DNA of 64,000 nucleotides from Tretioscincus oriximinensis (lineage: Eukaryota; Chordata; Lepidosauria; Squamata; Gymnophthalmidae): assembly GCA_022410635.1 (NCBI GenBank), contig JAJVDF010000214.1:1535075-1599074 (forward strand). The letters run 5' to 3'. Position numbers and translations under genes: made by a program. The number at the start of each line of letters is the position of its first letter. Position 1 is the stretch's first letter. Positions 20,598-33,240 of the stretch are shown piece after piece. The notes beneath the pieces were generated by a model. That model saw nothing but the letters and a program-made list of their open reading frames with translations. It did not search any database and was not told the DNA's origin.

Positions 20598-23500
20598 AGA
20601 TTCTTGTGTGTGTGTGTAGGGCTTTATCATGCCATGATACTGCAGAAGGGCCCACACATCTCCATTCCACATGAACACTGATTCTATTGATACCACTTTT
20701 TGAGGAAACTGAGATTTTTCTACTGTTCTGTTTTTCCACGGATAAATTGATTTATGTTAAATGTTCATTTTTTTCTTAGAACGTGGTTGATTAAGGCAAC
20801 TGGAACAATGATGTTTTTGNGGCTAGACTGTGACAGGAATGGGAACAACATGCTGCTGACACCTTGCAAAGAATACCACTACTTCCAGAACCCTTCTAAA
20901 TGTTTTCACTGGGAGCCTTGGGCCATATAGTTCAACTCAAAATCCAACTAAATGTTAGTGGTTAGGCATATGGTGTTTTTAGATTTACCTTTCCCGGTTC
21001 AGTCTAGCAGCTTCGGTCTAATTCCACCGATTGGATCACTCTTATGCTCCCTGAACACATCATCCACATTTGAGAGATGTTACAGAACAACCACATGATT
21101 CCTCAGAGCCAGCCCTGCATTCTTCACTGGTTAGACACTAAACCGAGGGATCCGTTTCAGCAGCATGATTTTGTACACCACCAAAACATGGCTTCCCTGC
21201 TAAACTAATCCACATTGGGGTGCATCCCTTTGCATATTCCCTTGGCTAGTTTGTTTACAAATAGGACATCAAGTAGATCAAATTTCTCATGGAGATGAGA
21301 TACTTCTAGACAAGGTCTGTTTGCAAATAGGACATCGGTAGACCTTTAAAGATCTATGCTTTGGAACAAATTTTCCTAATGAGTTTAGTATTTCAATTAA
21401 TTGTACAGCATCTTTGCACAACATTGATTTCTTCCTACATGCCTGCAGCCTTGATGTGGTCCATAAACCTTATTCACGATTTATATGTGTAGTTGTAAAT
21501 GTGAGATATTTGTGGATAATAGTCATGTCTCTGGTTATTTTGGGTTTCTGATTGGTGTTTCACGTTTGGAATGTGAAAAGCAGCTTGGACTGTTGCTTTA
21601 AACGGTGCTCAAATTCCACTGCAGGGCTCCCATTTATTAAATTCCTAGAAAGGGTTTGGCCAGTTTAGCCTTGCTACGGAAGTACTGTGGTTCTCTGGAA
21701 ATAGATCTAGTACTTCTGGACAGGGCTGCATCTAATGTTGGTGAGGAAAGGGTATGTGGAACACTTTCCTCAGAGAGTAACTTTTCAGAAGTGGCAAAAA
21801 TTAAACAAAAAGTGTATTTTGAAAGCTTTATAGGATGAGTAACACACTAGGAACAACAGTTCTCCATCCCTCCCTGCTTCTGGATAAGCAGCTAACCTTC
21901 AATATTGATTCCCACGTTGTTTTGAATAGCTCTGTTTCTGTGTAAGGCTTACCAGTCAGATAAGAAATAGTGGACAAAACAGGCCTAAAAAAGCTGGCAG
22001 CAGCCTCAAATGTCCAAACCCACACACCTACCAAGAATAGTTCAGAAACTCTATGTTACAAACCCATGGTTTTAGCCCACCTTGTCCTAACAGCTGTGCT
22101 CCCACAGGAATATAGCCTCATCTATCATTTTGCTTTTTTAGCTTGATGTTTCATCAGCCTCTTTTTTTNNNAAAAAAATCCAACTGATGACTGCAAGAAC
22201 TAAGTTACCCCGAGTAGTCATTTTGAGCCAGGGTCTCAATTTCCTCTCCTTAAGCCAAAGTGGCAGTTTCAAATTGCCAGTAGACACTGTGCTTGACATA
22301 GGCTGAGCTACTGCAATAGCTTAACTGTAGAGATACATTGGTTAAAAATTAAAATAGTTGTGAGCTTTTTGCAGTATGAACTGGCTTTTAGTTTGAACAA
22401 GGAACAAAACACTTAATTGCAGGGTTCATTTGGCTGATCATAGACACACACTTACTAGCAATGGAAAGGGTTGGGACATGGAATCAGAGGGACTGCAAGC
22501 ATTTGTTATTACTGTAGAATACACTGAATGAAAAGAGATTACTTTGTGCCTTTTGTTCTGCAGAAGGATTGTTTGGCATGTAAATAATAGTGCACATCAC
22601 TCTTGAATTCTGTGCGAGCATTTTTGAAGCTATAGAAGGAATATCATGTGCTATTTTGTTTGAGAAATCCTGTAATTAAAGTCTATGTGGAAATGGGGAG
22701 AATACAGGCAGAACTGAAGATGCAACCCGCACTATGGGAATTTCCATATTTTCTTTTGAATGTTTAACCATGCAAGCCTAATATTCTTTTAATTTATTTG
22801 CTTTGGAATGAATACTGATAAGAATTTTGGAGCAAAGAGCCTGGCATTTTAATAGCTTCTACTTGCATTTCTAAACATTTACATTGATTGCTTTATGTCA
22901 CAGCTGCCTCAACCCCTCAAGTCCTTTGAATTCAGACTATCGTAGTTACATCATGGCTTGTAGTAGTCTGAGATGTCCAGTAGCAAATATGGTATGGAGC
23001 TACAGCTTTAGATTTTATAAGCTGTAAAAAGTGTGATCTGATCAATTTATTTTTAAGGTACATATTGTAATTGGAAAACTCTTGCCTTATTTCCAGAAGA
23101 AACACTCTATATTTCTTACATCTTTTTTCTGCCAAGTCCAATACTCGTTCTGTTTAGTAAGTCTTATAGTTGCACTTGCCAGATCTCTAGACTTTACGTT
23201 ACATGGCATAGAATAGGTGGATAGATAGAGAGATAGATACTTAGATACATGTATGCATGCATACATATAATTGCACACGGCTTTAATTTCACTAGAGTTG
23301 TAAATATTCATTTTGCATTTGTATATTTTCTTTTCAAGGTACCCAATTCCTGTAGGAGCATTCCACCCCTCAATCTTAACTTCTTTCACCATACCCATGA
23401 CAATACGCTGTACTGTTAGATTTCACTTTTGCTGTAACACCTGTGGTATATCGTTTCCAAAGGGTTTGATTATGATTGAATGTGTACCCACTTTGCTATC

Positions 23501-24917
23501 ATAACTCTTTTCTGCTACCTTCTTGGAAAGACTGACAAGAGACAAGGGAAAAGAAGTGGGAGGAATATAAGAAATAGAAATTAGTTTAGGCTACAGATTT
23601 TACCCTTTCTATATTAAAAATCAAGAACTAGTTACCATTTTATTTATTTTAATAGAAATTTAATCAGATTGCTTAAAATTAGATGTTGATTAATATCAAA
23701 CATTTCCAGTCCCACAACTGGAAATTCTTACCAGAATAACTCTTAGTCCGAATTATCCTTATTATGGATTTAATTTATTCACCCAACAGCACAGAAGGTC
23801 ATGCTTCCTGTTGGCTATCACATTTATATGAGACAAGGCATTGGAATGGCTTGCAGTGTGAAGTAGCACCATAACCTGGTTCACCAGGAAACTCTCTCTA
23901 ATTCTGGATTTTATCCCAAGATGCGGGTCTGCTATTTACATAGTTTTCACACACATTTAAGGTGCAAAGCAATATTTAGCTTTTTATGTGGGAACCCTAC
24001 CCTAGGATTCTTCTAATTGACCTTGAAGAAGATATTTGGGTGCAAAGGAGCCTCCTTCCTTTTCATATAATGGAGGAAGAAGGAAGGACTTTAGAGTATC
24101 GTTGTCAGCAATGGTGTGTGGGCACCGAGACACCCTAGGGAATTGAGCACTGATTTATTTTTAAATCTAGATTTTTATTAATATTTTCCACTTCAGTGAA
24201 TTATATTCTTGAAAATGCCTGCCTTGCTTTTCTTCTCATTTAGCTGTTCTTGTCCAAGTAGAGATATGGCATTAATTGAATTTTTAAACTCTAAAATAAT
24301 TCATTGTCACTATGTTTAGCAATTCTCTTCCCCCCCCCCCCCCACTTTTTCTATCCTGTAAAAGATTTCTTTTCTGTTGAGGTTTTTTGTCATAAATATT
24401 TTATTTTGGGTAGATAAGCATGAAAAATCGAAGTGCTAAGACACTGACCTTAATTATTTAAGTACTTGGATCTTTTCTCTCTCTTCTAATAGAAAACCAC
24501 TACAAAGCATTTGCCTGACTTGCTTTCTAATTATAATACAAATAACCTCAGGAAAGTCTTATATCATATTAGTTATTACACACATACAGTTGGACACATT
24601 CACCTTTCAGGCTTTATCACATAAAAATGCAAGATAGAAAAGTTATTGCTTGGTTAGTAAAACAATTCTGGAATATAAACAAGATCACTGTCAGGGGGCA
24701 CTGTGTAAAAGAAAGAGGAGAGGAGATAACTTTTAATATTTTCCAATATCACTATTAATTTCATTCCAAATAAAATATAGTCTTCACTTTTATACCATGG
24801 TGATTGGTTCTGTTCCTGAAACCATTTATGTAGTTCAAAATGTTAATAAAGACTATCTCTTTGGAAAACCAAGTGAGGGTGAGGTGTCCGATCTGGAAAA
24901 ATGAAGATAAAAAACAA
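20598..24917. other. Unassigned intronic sequence
   Basis: A long AT-rich stretch with no element I can name. A GATA/ATAC-rich simple stretch lies at 23217-23265 and a poly-C run near 24331. A short NNN sits at 22169. A slowly evolving noncoding element could be hidden here but would need alignment to see. Confidence 0.45.
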
Positions 24918-25038
24918 TTTCAGAGAATTAGCCGTGTTAGTCTAGTAACAAGTCCAGCAAAGGGGCTAGCAGCACTTTGAGACTAACAGCAGAAAAGTGG
25001 GTGGCATCAGCTTTCATAGACACATCTACTTCTTCAGA
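24918..25038 (+). repeat. Interspersed repeat family A, most complete sense copy
   Basis: The copy runs TTTCAGAGAATTAGCCGTG, TTAGTCTAGTAACAAGTCC, AGCAAAGGGGCTAGCAGCAC, TTTGAGACTAACAGCAG, GTGGGTGGCATCAGCTTTC and ATAGACACATCTACTTCTTC. It supplies the reference order for the shorter copies. Confidence 0.8.
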
Positions 25039-25672
25039 AAGTGAGTGGATAAGAGTGAGCATTTCCTCATCTGAAGGTTTTTCNGGCTTTCTCTGCAGCT
25101 AGGTGGGGGGATTTCGATATCACCATGTATTCTGTGCGGCCTCCGAAGCAGAGTGGAAATGGACGTGGAATTTGGCATTCACTTTGAATTAGCTTCGGAA
25201 ATTTTCAAAGTGCTTTCCACTCTGTTTTTAGCCCTAGTGCATCTGCAGCCTTTGCTTCTGTTATCTTAGGCATTGAGAAAGAAGTTGAAGTAGAAAATTA
25301 GTAAGCAAACAGTGTGAAAATTGGGCTAATCTGCAAAAATTCTTGGAGGCCAGGAATGTTATGAGGCACATAATGGCCACTCTGGACTGGCCAAGCTGCA
25401 TAGTTTTGAAATGAATATTTCCTGGCTACACAACTATAGCCTCACTTAGGAGTCTCTGGAATTTGGCAGAACATTACTATGCCATTCTTGCTGCCACCAG
25501 CTTTTTGCCCAGATTCACAGAATTGGACTAAGCCTGAGCCTCATAACAGAAGAGCAAAGAAGTTGGAGCAGTCCTGTGCTCAAGTGTGGGGCAGGTATGG
25601 GTTCATTGTGGAATGAAAATCTCACAGTTCTAGAATATGAACAGAGTATGTCATGTGACACCTTGCATATGT
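25039..25672. other. Unassigned intronic sequence
   Basis: Moderately GC-rich around 25090-25270, and otherwise AT-rich. No element recognised. Confidence 0.45.
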
Positions 25673-25890
25673 TTCAAAGGAATAGCATTGTTGGTCTGGG
25701 TGCAGAATATTTAGCAAGTGGGTCTTGTATCGTCACAGAAACTAACAATAAAAAGATAGGCAGAACGAGCTTTAGTAGACTTTTTTGGATGCTATGGCCA
25801 AGTGTCCAGGAGAGGTTGATGATTGGAAATCATCAACCTCTCCTGGACACTTGGCCATAGCATCCNAAAAAGACTTGTCTACTAATTTTG
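25673..25890 (+). repeat. Family A copy split by a perfect palindrome
   Basis: The outer parts read as a family A copy: TTTCAAAGGAATAGCATTG, then AACTAACAATAAAAAG, then CAGAACGAGCTTTAGTAGAC, and after the break TTGTCTACTAATTTT. A 91-bp palindrome (25781-25871) sits where the family normally runs from TAGACATGTC to TACTTC. Confidence 0.65.
25781..25871. repeat. Perfect 44-bp stem palindrome with 3-base loop
   Basis: The arm 25781-25824 (GGATGCTATGGCCAAGTGTC onward) is repeated exactly in inverse at 25828-25871, with only GGA between. One N at 25866 falls within the right arm. No mismatch was found on hand comparison. Confidence 0.9.
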
Positions 25891-25910
25891 GTACATTTCA
25901 TAGAGATAGA

Positions 25911-25999
25911 TTTCAAAGAATATCTAGGGAGTGGGTCTTATAGAACCTTGGAAACTAACAAGAAAAAAAGCAGGCAGCATCACCATTTGTAGACATGTC
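25911..25999 (+). repeat. Interspersed repeat family A, further copy
   Basis: TTTCAAAGAATATCTAGGG, GGGTCTTATAGAACCTTGG, AACTAACAAGAAAAAAAGC, AGGCAGCATCA and TTGTAGACATGTCTATTTCC follow the family order. It starts 20 bases after the previous copy ends, so two copies are in tandem. Confidence 0.65.
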
Positions 26000-26728
26000 T
26001 ATTTCCTCTCATTATTAATGATATTAACATAGTTTACATTATAATGCCATATCACATTAATGCAAAAGTCCAAGATTGCACTAAGATTTTGCCANCACGT
26101 ATAAACAAGTTCTTGCTATACAGAACAATATTATATAAGGATATTAATGTACTTCTAGTTTCTGGTAAAAGGGTGGATTCTTTTTCAAAGACTTTTTTTA
26201 AAATACCCATGGGTGGATATAGAGATGCTTGTTGATATGCTGTTGTTTAAATATAACAGCAAAGTTGCAAGGCGGGGTGTTGCAGCAACCAGTTCTGGCA
26301 AGATGCTGATGCCTATGAGTGAATGATAAGTGATGTCTTCCGCTGCAGATTTATGAAGCCAAATCATACATTTAATAATAGCAGCTCCAGTATCTGTAGT
26401 TGAATTATATGACTATGCTTACTTAATGGCTGAAATTTGTTTCAGCTTTATTTTGATTTAATAAGGGCAAACTAATTCTTGAATCATATTGAACGTTTTT
26501 GCTGTGAGCTTCTATTATTAACTGAAGGTTGTTGATCTACAGTGGAGAGAAAAAAATATTGCTGGCATGCCTTCTTTTTTGCATAATTTATCAGTGGCAC
26601 ATTCTTGGTTCTTTTTTCTTAACTTTTCTGAACAACATATGTTGGGGAAGAAGAAAAGTATTCAGGGCTTTTTTTCTGGCGATATAGACCAGAGTACTGG
26701 TATTTTATTTTCAGTAAAAGTGTCTAGA
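26000..26728. other. Unassigned intronic sequence
   Basis: AT-rich with no element recognised. Confidence 0.5.
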
Positions 26729-27292
26729 GCATAAGAACATAAGAAGAGCCATACTGGATCAGGCCACTGCCCATCAAGTCCAGCATTCTGTGTCACAGAG
26801 GCCCAGCAGATGCACCTGGGCAGTCCGAAAAGAGGAAAGCAAAATATGCACCTGTTCATGACTCCCTGCAAATGGTATTTCAGGAAGAAGAAGAACTGGG
26901 TTCTTATACCCTGCTTTTCTCACCTTTCAAAGGGACTCAAAGTGACTTACAAGGGTATTTTTGCCCTAAGGCTCACATTCTATCTTCCCCACCAGGCTGT
27001 GGTGGTTCCCATGGTGGTTCTGGGAGTCCTGCCTATTGCTCCATCTCGGAGGCAGCATCCAGACATCCATCCTAGTATCCATTTATACCCTTGGTGTCCA
27101 TAAACCTGTCTAGTCCTGTCTTGAAACTATCTAAGCTGTTAGCTACCACTACCTCTTCAGGAAGTAAATTCCANAGGCCAATGACCCTCTGGGTGAAAAA
27201 ATACTTTGTCTCTTCTCACTTTTCTACCCAACAGTTTTAAGGAGTGCCCCTGGTCCTAGTGTTGTGGGAGAGAGAAAATCTGTTCCGTTTCT
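26729..27292 (-). mobile_element. CR1/L2-group LINE 3' fragment, antisense
   Basis: CATAAGAACATAAGAAGAGCC at the left edge is the inverted 3' terminus of the family. It is followed by CAAGTCCAGCATTCTGTG, AAAATATGCACCTGTTCATG, GTCCATAAACCTGTC and AAGTAAATTCC. The same order is found at 29259-29740, 32791-33240 and 54833-55135. It is interrupted by the SINE piece at 26880-27018. Confidence 0.8.
26880..27018 (-). mobile_element. SINE 3' part inserted in the LINE fragment
   Basis: AAGAAGAACTGGGTTCTTAT to AGGCTGTGGTGGTTCCCATG matches 57165-57290, which is the 3' region of a SINE with a tRNA-like head. The LINE text is interrupted at ATTTCAGGAA and resumes at GGAGTCCTGCCTATTGC. It is 5' truncated and younger than the LINE fragment. 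Confidence 0.65.
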
Positions 27293-28869
27293 TTAGCCCA
27301 GGCTCACGCTTGTTTTTATCTGCTTTATTTGGTCGTTGTTTTGGGTACTGAGAATTTTCAGAGGTTCAAATGGTTAACAAGATATATATACAAAATATAC
27401 AGTACCCACAAAGCTGTTCAGTTCCCTTGCATAGGAAAAGAGACACAGTGATTCTACTTGGAACAATATAGCCAGGTTTCAAGTCTGAGTATATTATTCA
27501 TGATATCTTACTGTACTGAACATAGTGTATCTGTATTTTGATGTCCTTTTCCTATATTATGAACTGTATTGTAACAGACTGCCATGCCTAGCAAAAATTG
27601 CATCAAAATTTAATTATCCTGTTTTTGTGTAGACAGCATATTCTTGTCTATCAAACTGAAAGTATACTAAAGCTGGATTAAAATATAGGCATGTATAATT
27701 CATCTTCAGCCTGTTTATACAGAGAGAAGGTATATCGGCATAGTGACTGAAGCTGAATAGGATAGCTTTAATCCAGCTTTGGTGCACTTTAAAAATGGAA
27801 AAGTGGAAGAAGTTATGGGGACGCACAGCAAACAGGGACTAATGAACATGATGGTCCAGTATTAGAATGGGTGAAAAGGTGATTGAGAGTTTAGGGTGGG
27901 GGATCGGGTAACAGGAAGATGCTAGAGCCTATTCCAAAAAACCCAACTTCTTTTGGTAATCAAGCATACATTTTATCGTAAATACTATTTTAAGAGTTTC
28001 TCTGCTATCCTTCTATAACATTATGTATATGGACTAATCCTTGTCACTTTCCTAAGGCTAAATTATTGTTCATTTATCCAGCTGTCTATCCTTTTGAATT
28101 AATGGATCAAAACATACTAGACTTCTATGCCCACAAAAGCCTTCTCAACTTATTGTTCATTGTACCCATGACATTATCTGTTCTTCTCTTCCTTGACCTT
28201 CAATGTGTCTATTAAGAAGTGCACAGTCCTATAACATATTAATTTGTATCTTAAATAGTCTGCAAGGTGAGGGAAAGAAGTAAATCTATTAATGGATCCA
28301 AGACAGAGAATCGCTGCATTCAGTCTTTTATGCATTAGAATAAAAAATATTTCCAAAAGACTCTGTTAGTTGGACTGTTCTTTTATTTTAAGTCTTAATG
28401 GATATTTGTATGGAAATACTGTTATGGATCTCTTCATAATCTCAAAGTACAACCATATGTTATGGCTGCTAAGTTTCAGGATAAGGTTTGTGTCTCTTGA
28501 AAATTATAAAACGAATAACAGAAGGTGATTGAGGTACTTACCACAGCTGGATCATTATGAGAAAGGGTGTAAAATTGTGTAAAAGTGCCAGTGTTCATTT
28601 GCATGGTGCTTTATGACATGATATTATATACTTGTCAATTTACGGTGAGTTATCAAGTTGAAGCAACAACAAAAATATAAGGTAGTATTCTGTATTTTCT
28701 CTTCTCAGGAGCACCATATGAATAGAGGTTTTTATGAGTGGGGGGGAAGGATGTTCCACCAACTGTTTCTGAATATTCTCAAGCAAAAGAAGAAAAACAA
28801 AACCTTCACTTTTTCCGTTTCCCGCAATTGTCATTTAGAAACACCCTGCCTGTCTTTTCAACATGGAGG
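27293..28869. other. Unassigned intronic sequence
   Basis: AT-rich. A loose inverted pair, AAAGCTGGATTAAA near 27668 and TTTAATCCAGCTTT near 27767, spans about 110 bases and may be one more decayed fold-back element. Nothing else recognised. Confidence 0.45.
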
Positions 28870-29035
28870 TATTTCAGGTACCTGGTAAGGCTCTAGGCAT
28901 CTGTTCTTGTGCAACTGATAAAACCTAGTGTCTATGAATTTGTCTAATCTTTTCTTAAAGCTATTCAAGCTTGTTGCTGTCACCNTCTCCTCTGGCTGAT
29001 GAATTTTTGGTAGGAAAAAAAATACTGTCCCCTGA
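28870..29035 (-). repeat. Decayed CR1/L2-group LINE 3' fragment
   Basis: TCTATGAATTTGTCTAATC, TTTCTTAAAGCTATTCAAGC and TTGCTGTCACC parallel the better-kept minus copies at 27090-27160 and 29460-29520. It is the most diverged copy of this group. Confidence 0.5.
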
Positions 29036-29258
29036 GAAAATAGCTAAATCTTTCATTTTTAAGATGCACTTCATTTTAGACCATTTTTCCTTTTAGTGGG
29101 GAGAAATTTTCAACCTTAAAAGTTCAGAAGAAAAGAGAGACTCATTCTATGCCACAGTTGGGTAATTGAGGTATAAGGTGTAAGCTAGGAGCATCAGCCT
29201 ACTGAGGACTGGAAGGGAGACTAGAACTTTAGATTCTGAGATAACATCAGGAATAAGT

Positions 29259-29740
29259 ATAGGAACATAAGAGGTGTCCTGTTGAATGAGTCCAGAGCTA
29301 GTTCAGCATTCTGTTTCACACAGAGGCCCACCAATTGCACCAGTCTCAAGCAGAAGGCAAAATCTTCACCTGTTATCAACTCCCTGCAAATGGTAATTCA
29401 GGAATACTGCCTGTTGCTCCATCCCACAGTATCAAGAGATCCACCCTAGNACTCTTGGTGTCCTTGAACTTGACTAATCCTGTCTTAAAGNGATCCAGGC
29501 TGCTAGCTACCACCACCTCTTCTGGAAGTAAATTCCTCAGGCCGATGACCCTCTGAATGAAAAAAATATTTTACTTTGTCTGTGTTCACTCTTCTGCCCC
29601 TCAGTTTCAAGGAATGCCCCCTGGTCCGTATTTTTTCTCTAGTATCTTATCCAGCCCATGCATGGTTTTGTATACTTCAGTAAGATCACCTCTTAATCGC
29701 CATCCTTCGAGGCTGAAGAGGCCCAGTCGTTACAGCCTGA
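29259..29740 (-). mobile_element. CR1/L2-group LINE 3' fragment, antisense
   Basis: It runs from AGGAACATAAGAGG (terminal tail) through CAGCATTCTG, GCAAATGGTAATTCAGG, CAGGCTGCTAGCTACCACC and GATGACCCTCTG to ATGCATGGTTTTGTATAC and TCGAGGCTGAAGAGGCCCAG. The last blocks align in reverse with 12660-12740. Confidence 0.8.
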
Positions 29741-31194
29741 CGAAAAAAGTCTGCATCCGACTTCGCTGGAATGTGAAATACACTCTTTTAGTAGACTGTT
29801 TCTTTTAACTCTGTATTGAACAATGGTGTTTTTTTTTCATTGTTCAGATGATCTATTTTTGGAGTTACCATAGACAGCCAGTTATATTACTCCTTTTAAT
29901 AAAAAATACATATATAAGGTAAAATTTAGGACAGTTTATGAAGCCTACACTGAAAGTATATACACTTTTGCAACCGCCTGGAATCAATGAAGTGCTTTAC
30001 AGGGCGTTGAGCTAAGAAGCTTTGAACATCCAAAAACAGTCAGTGAAAGATAAACTATTTTCTGCTTGCTTTGTTTTAATTTTTAGAGGCAAATTACTAT
30101 CTATGAATGCCCACTAATGTGAATCTTTTTAGTAAGCGAACAGTGTTAGATTCTGTATGTATGTGATCAGGTGAGGCTTTTCTTGCAGGGATAAACAGAC
30201 ATCAGTGAAACAATACTGCCCACAAGGGAACATAGAGGGAAGGAGGAAAATGTTGTTAATGTTTTGTGAAGGCTCATTAATTTGGGAATGTGTGAATCAC
30301 AGTAACTGAGATCCTTTGCAGATTGCAAGTCACAAAATCTGTGAATATGGAACCACAAACATACCTATTATGCAACTAGAAAATTGTGATGTATATGTTA
30401 CCAGCACTTGCATTTAATATATCATTTTCTACTAAATATGTGTTATGGGACTATCCAGATCTTAAAATTGATATTTTTGTTTTAAAATACTTTATATGAA
30501 TTTAGATATTTCTAGTAAAATAGCTATGATTATATCAAATAATGGAAGGCATCAGTTCAGCTGTTTGAAAGCAAAGACATTTGTGGGTAGGTTAATGGGT
30601 ACCACCACAACAGGGTGGAGAAGATAAAAGAGATGTAAGCCTTCAGGCCAAAAATAACCTTATAGGTCGCTCTGTGTCTCTTCCGGTGAGAAGGGTGAGG
30701 GACATAGACCCATTGGGGCAGTAAGACACTAAATGATGAATGCCTTAATGGCTCTGGTTACATCTTTACTTCTAAACCAACTTCAGTCCTGAATAATGAC
30801 CCCAACTCCTGAAACTGCTACACCTGCCAGCATTCCAGAATCCTGGTGGGGGTGTTGATTTTGTGCTTCTTTTTGTGCTGTCCAGGCCAAATGCTACACC
30901 AGCAGAATTGCTGCCTGCTGTCACAGGTAGAGACAGACTCCTTGTTCCCAACATGGCAGCACCCTGGAGAGTGTCAACCTGTTTAGTAAGTACCGTCTAG
31001 CTGTTCAGCTGAAGCACTACGGAGCCAGTTCCATGCTCTTGATTAGCCTGGGGCTGGTGTGTGGGAAATTAAAATAGTTCTGNAGATAATGGGAATAATA
31101 ATTCCTGTTACTTTCTAGGGGGGCAGGTGCTGCCTGTGAGCTGCTACTGATAAAACCATGTATGGGATTTCTTTCTTTTGCAAAGTACTAGAAC
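29741..31194. other. Unassigned intronic sequence
   Basis: AT-rich, with a somewhat GC-richer part at 30590-31060 that I could not assign. Confidence 0.45.
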
Positions 31195-31563
31195 AAGGAA
31201 TTGCCAAATGAAACGGAAATATGAACGATTCAGGGCAGACAAAAGAAAATAGCAGCCCATTACTGCAAATGTGGCATTGGTTATCAGTTTAGGGGATTTT
31301 AAATGGGGTTTGGATGCATTCGTGTATATCAGGCCGGCCAATGCCTATTAGCTATTTATTTATAAATAAATAAATAGTTCTGATAAGAGGGTGAGTATCT
31401 GCGCAATGAGAGTTGGTTAACTATTTGCAGGAAGACTGGGAGGAGAACAAGCTGTGAGCTTGTGTTCTACTAATGGATTTCCTTGTGCAGTTGCGACTGA
31501 GCAACCTGCTGTACTAGATGGACTGTGGATCCAACCCAATTAAGCCTTCTTATGTTCTTATTT
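31195..31563 (+). mobile_element. CR1-like LINE 3' fragment
   Basis: CAGGGCAGACAAAAGAAAAT, GGGGTTTGGATGCATTCGTG and GCCAATGCCTATTAGC are followed by a TAAATAAATAAATAG run. The end is GTACTAGATGGACTGTGG and TTCTTATGTTCTTA, the terminus shared with 44907 and 9037. Confidence 0.65.
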
Positions 31564-32149
31564 ATATTAGTTATTAGATGCTAATGACTACATTATTGTC
31601 AAAGCACACTAAATACCATTTGCAAGCTGTTGCAAATTGGTAATATTTATACTTGTAACGTAAGTTTGACATTTCTACTTGGACCTGTTGACTTTTATAG
31701 CATAAGCGTCTCTGTAGTTAGGTGAAGTTATTAATTCTAATAAGGCAAAATAGCATATAGTCAATATTTATAAGTACATGCTACCAATTAGTGAATTTGA
31801 TATTAAGGGTGCAGAAAATTTTGTTTGAAATGAAGAGCCTGGTTTTATTTAATATATGGTATGTTTGTTTTGATATCTATATCCATGTCACTTCTAGTAT
31901 AGGCTACAACCTGTTCAGCAAAAAGGAAAGAAAAATGTCGTTCAAGTACATTGGGTTCCTCATAAGAATTTTAACCATTTGTGTAATTGTTGATATACAT
32001 TTAAGTAATAGTTCATTTAAATGCATGTTTTGATTATTTGGGTGGAGAGAGGTTATTGGGCATATATGCATTTTGTATTAGAGAAATCTTTCATGTTTTC
32101 AGTAATTCTAAATTATGGTCATATCTGCACTTGTTACTGCCAGTTGTGA
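31564..32149. other. Unassigned intronic sequence
   Basis: AT-rich with no element recognised. Confidence 0.5.
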
Positions 32150-32345
32150 ACCTGTTGGGCATCCAGGCTTTTTAAACAAGCACTTGTCATCATTAAAAAG
32201 AGCGTAGGAAAGCAGGTAGATATACTANTAAAGAACCATAAAACTGGATATAGAAATTCTGTCTGAAGATGAGAAACCACAAGTTGAGCATTTGTTACTG
32301 CTGACAACTAGAACCTTGACTATACCCATAGCTGGATTTTGGCTG
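32150..32345 (+). repeat. Interspersed repeat family B, 3' part
   Basis: GAACCTGTTGGGCATCCAGG, AAGCACTTGTCATCATTAAA, GAACCATAAAACTGG and TTGTTACTGCTGACAACTAG match the 3' half of the 6489-6920 copy almost word for word. This shows that the family extends at least to the GTTGACAACT block. Confidence 0.65.
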
Positions 32346-32790
32346 TATTTTTCCCATGGGCTGTAATTTACATACTTACTTATTTATTTTATTAATTTTT
32401 CCTCCCTTTCTTCCCTCAGCTACTTTGGGTTTTATAATAATAAAAGCAATTAAGATATTAATATCTTCTTAGTACNACCGGTATCTATATTTTGCCTAAA
32501 TACAACCCTTTCTGTACCCCAATGCAGTTATTTCATTATTTTAGCTAACTTGTTTTATCTGTTTTTATACTGATTTTATTGTAACCAACCCTGGTTTGTA
32601 CCGCATCAGTAAGTTTCAGTGTGCAATTTTTTTTACTGTAGTGAGTTATTATGGGGGAATGGTGGCTGGATACATGCAGCTCTGTGGCCTGCCAGTGCAC
32701 TAGTGGTGCCATCAGGAGGAAGACTATGCAGATAGTTGCTCATTGGCACATTAAGAGTGCTGTCCCTGTTACAGATTTCTATGAACTCGT
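32346..32790. other. Unassigned sequence with a possible retroposon tail
   Basis: A TTTTATTGTAACCAACCCTGG word at 32574-32594 resembles the BovB/Sauria tail start. The rest is unassigned. Confidence 0.35.
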
Positions 32791-33240
32791 TAAGAACATA
32801 AGAACATAAGAGCCATATGGATTGGGACAAAGCCTATCTAGTCCAGCATTCTGTCTCACACAGAGGCCCACCAGATGCACGTGTTGACCTGGGCAGTCCG
32901 AACGGAGGAAGGCAAAATATGCACCTGTTCATGACTCCCTGGCATTTCCTGAGACATCTATCCTAGTACCCATTTATACCCTTGATGTCCATAAACCTGT
33001 CGAGTCCTGTCTTGTAGGTATCCAAGCTGTTAGCTACCACCACCTCTTCAGGAAGTAAATTCTACAGGCCGATCACCCTCTGGGTGAAAAATATACTTTT
33101 CTTTGTTCTCACTTTTCTGCCCATCTGTTTCAAGGCGTGCCCTCTGGTCCTAGTGTTGTGTGATAGAGAAAACTTTTTTTCTCTATTCACCTTAACTATC
33201 CCATGCATGATTTTGTACACTTCAATCAGATTACCATTAT
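32791..33240 (-). mobile_element. CR1/L2-group LINE 3' fragment, antisense
   Basis: TAAGAACATAAGAACATAAG, a doubled terminal unit, begins the fragment. CAGCATTCTGTCTCACACAG, GCAAAATATGCACCTGTTC, ATAAACCTGTCGAGTCC, AAGTAAATTCTACAGGCC and CCATGCATGATTTTGTACAC follow. The doubled ATAAGAAC unit is the microsatellite-like terminus of this family. Confidence 0.8.

Noticed and set aside
20072..20598. Several 60-146-codon frames
   Set aside because: They lie inside the CpG-rich hAT-type element on both strands and show no transposase motif.
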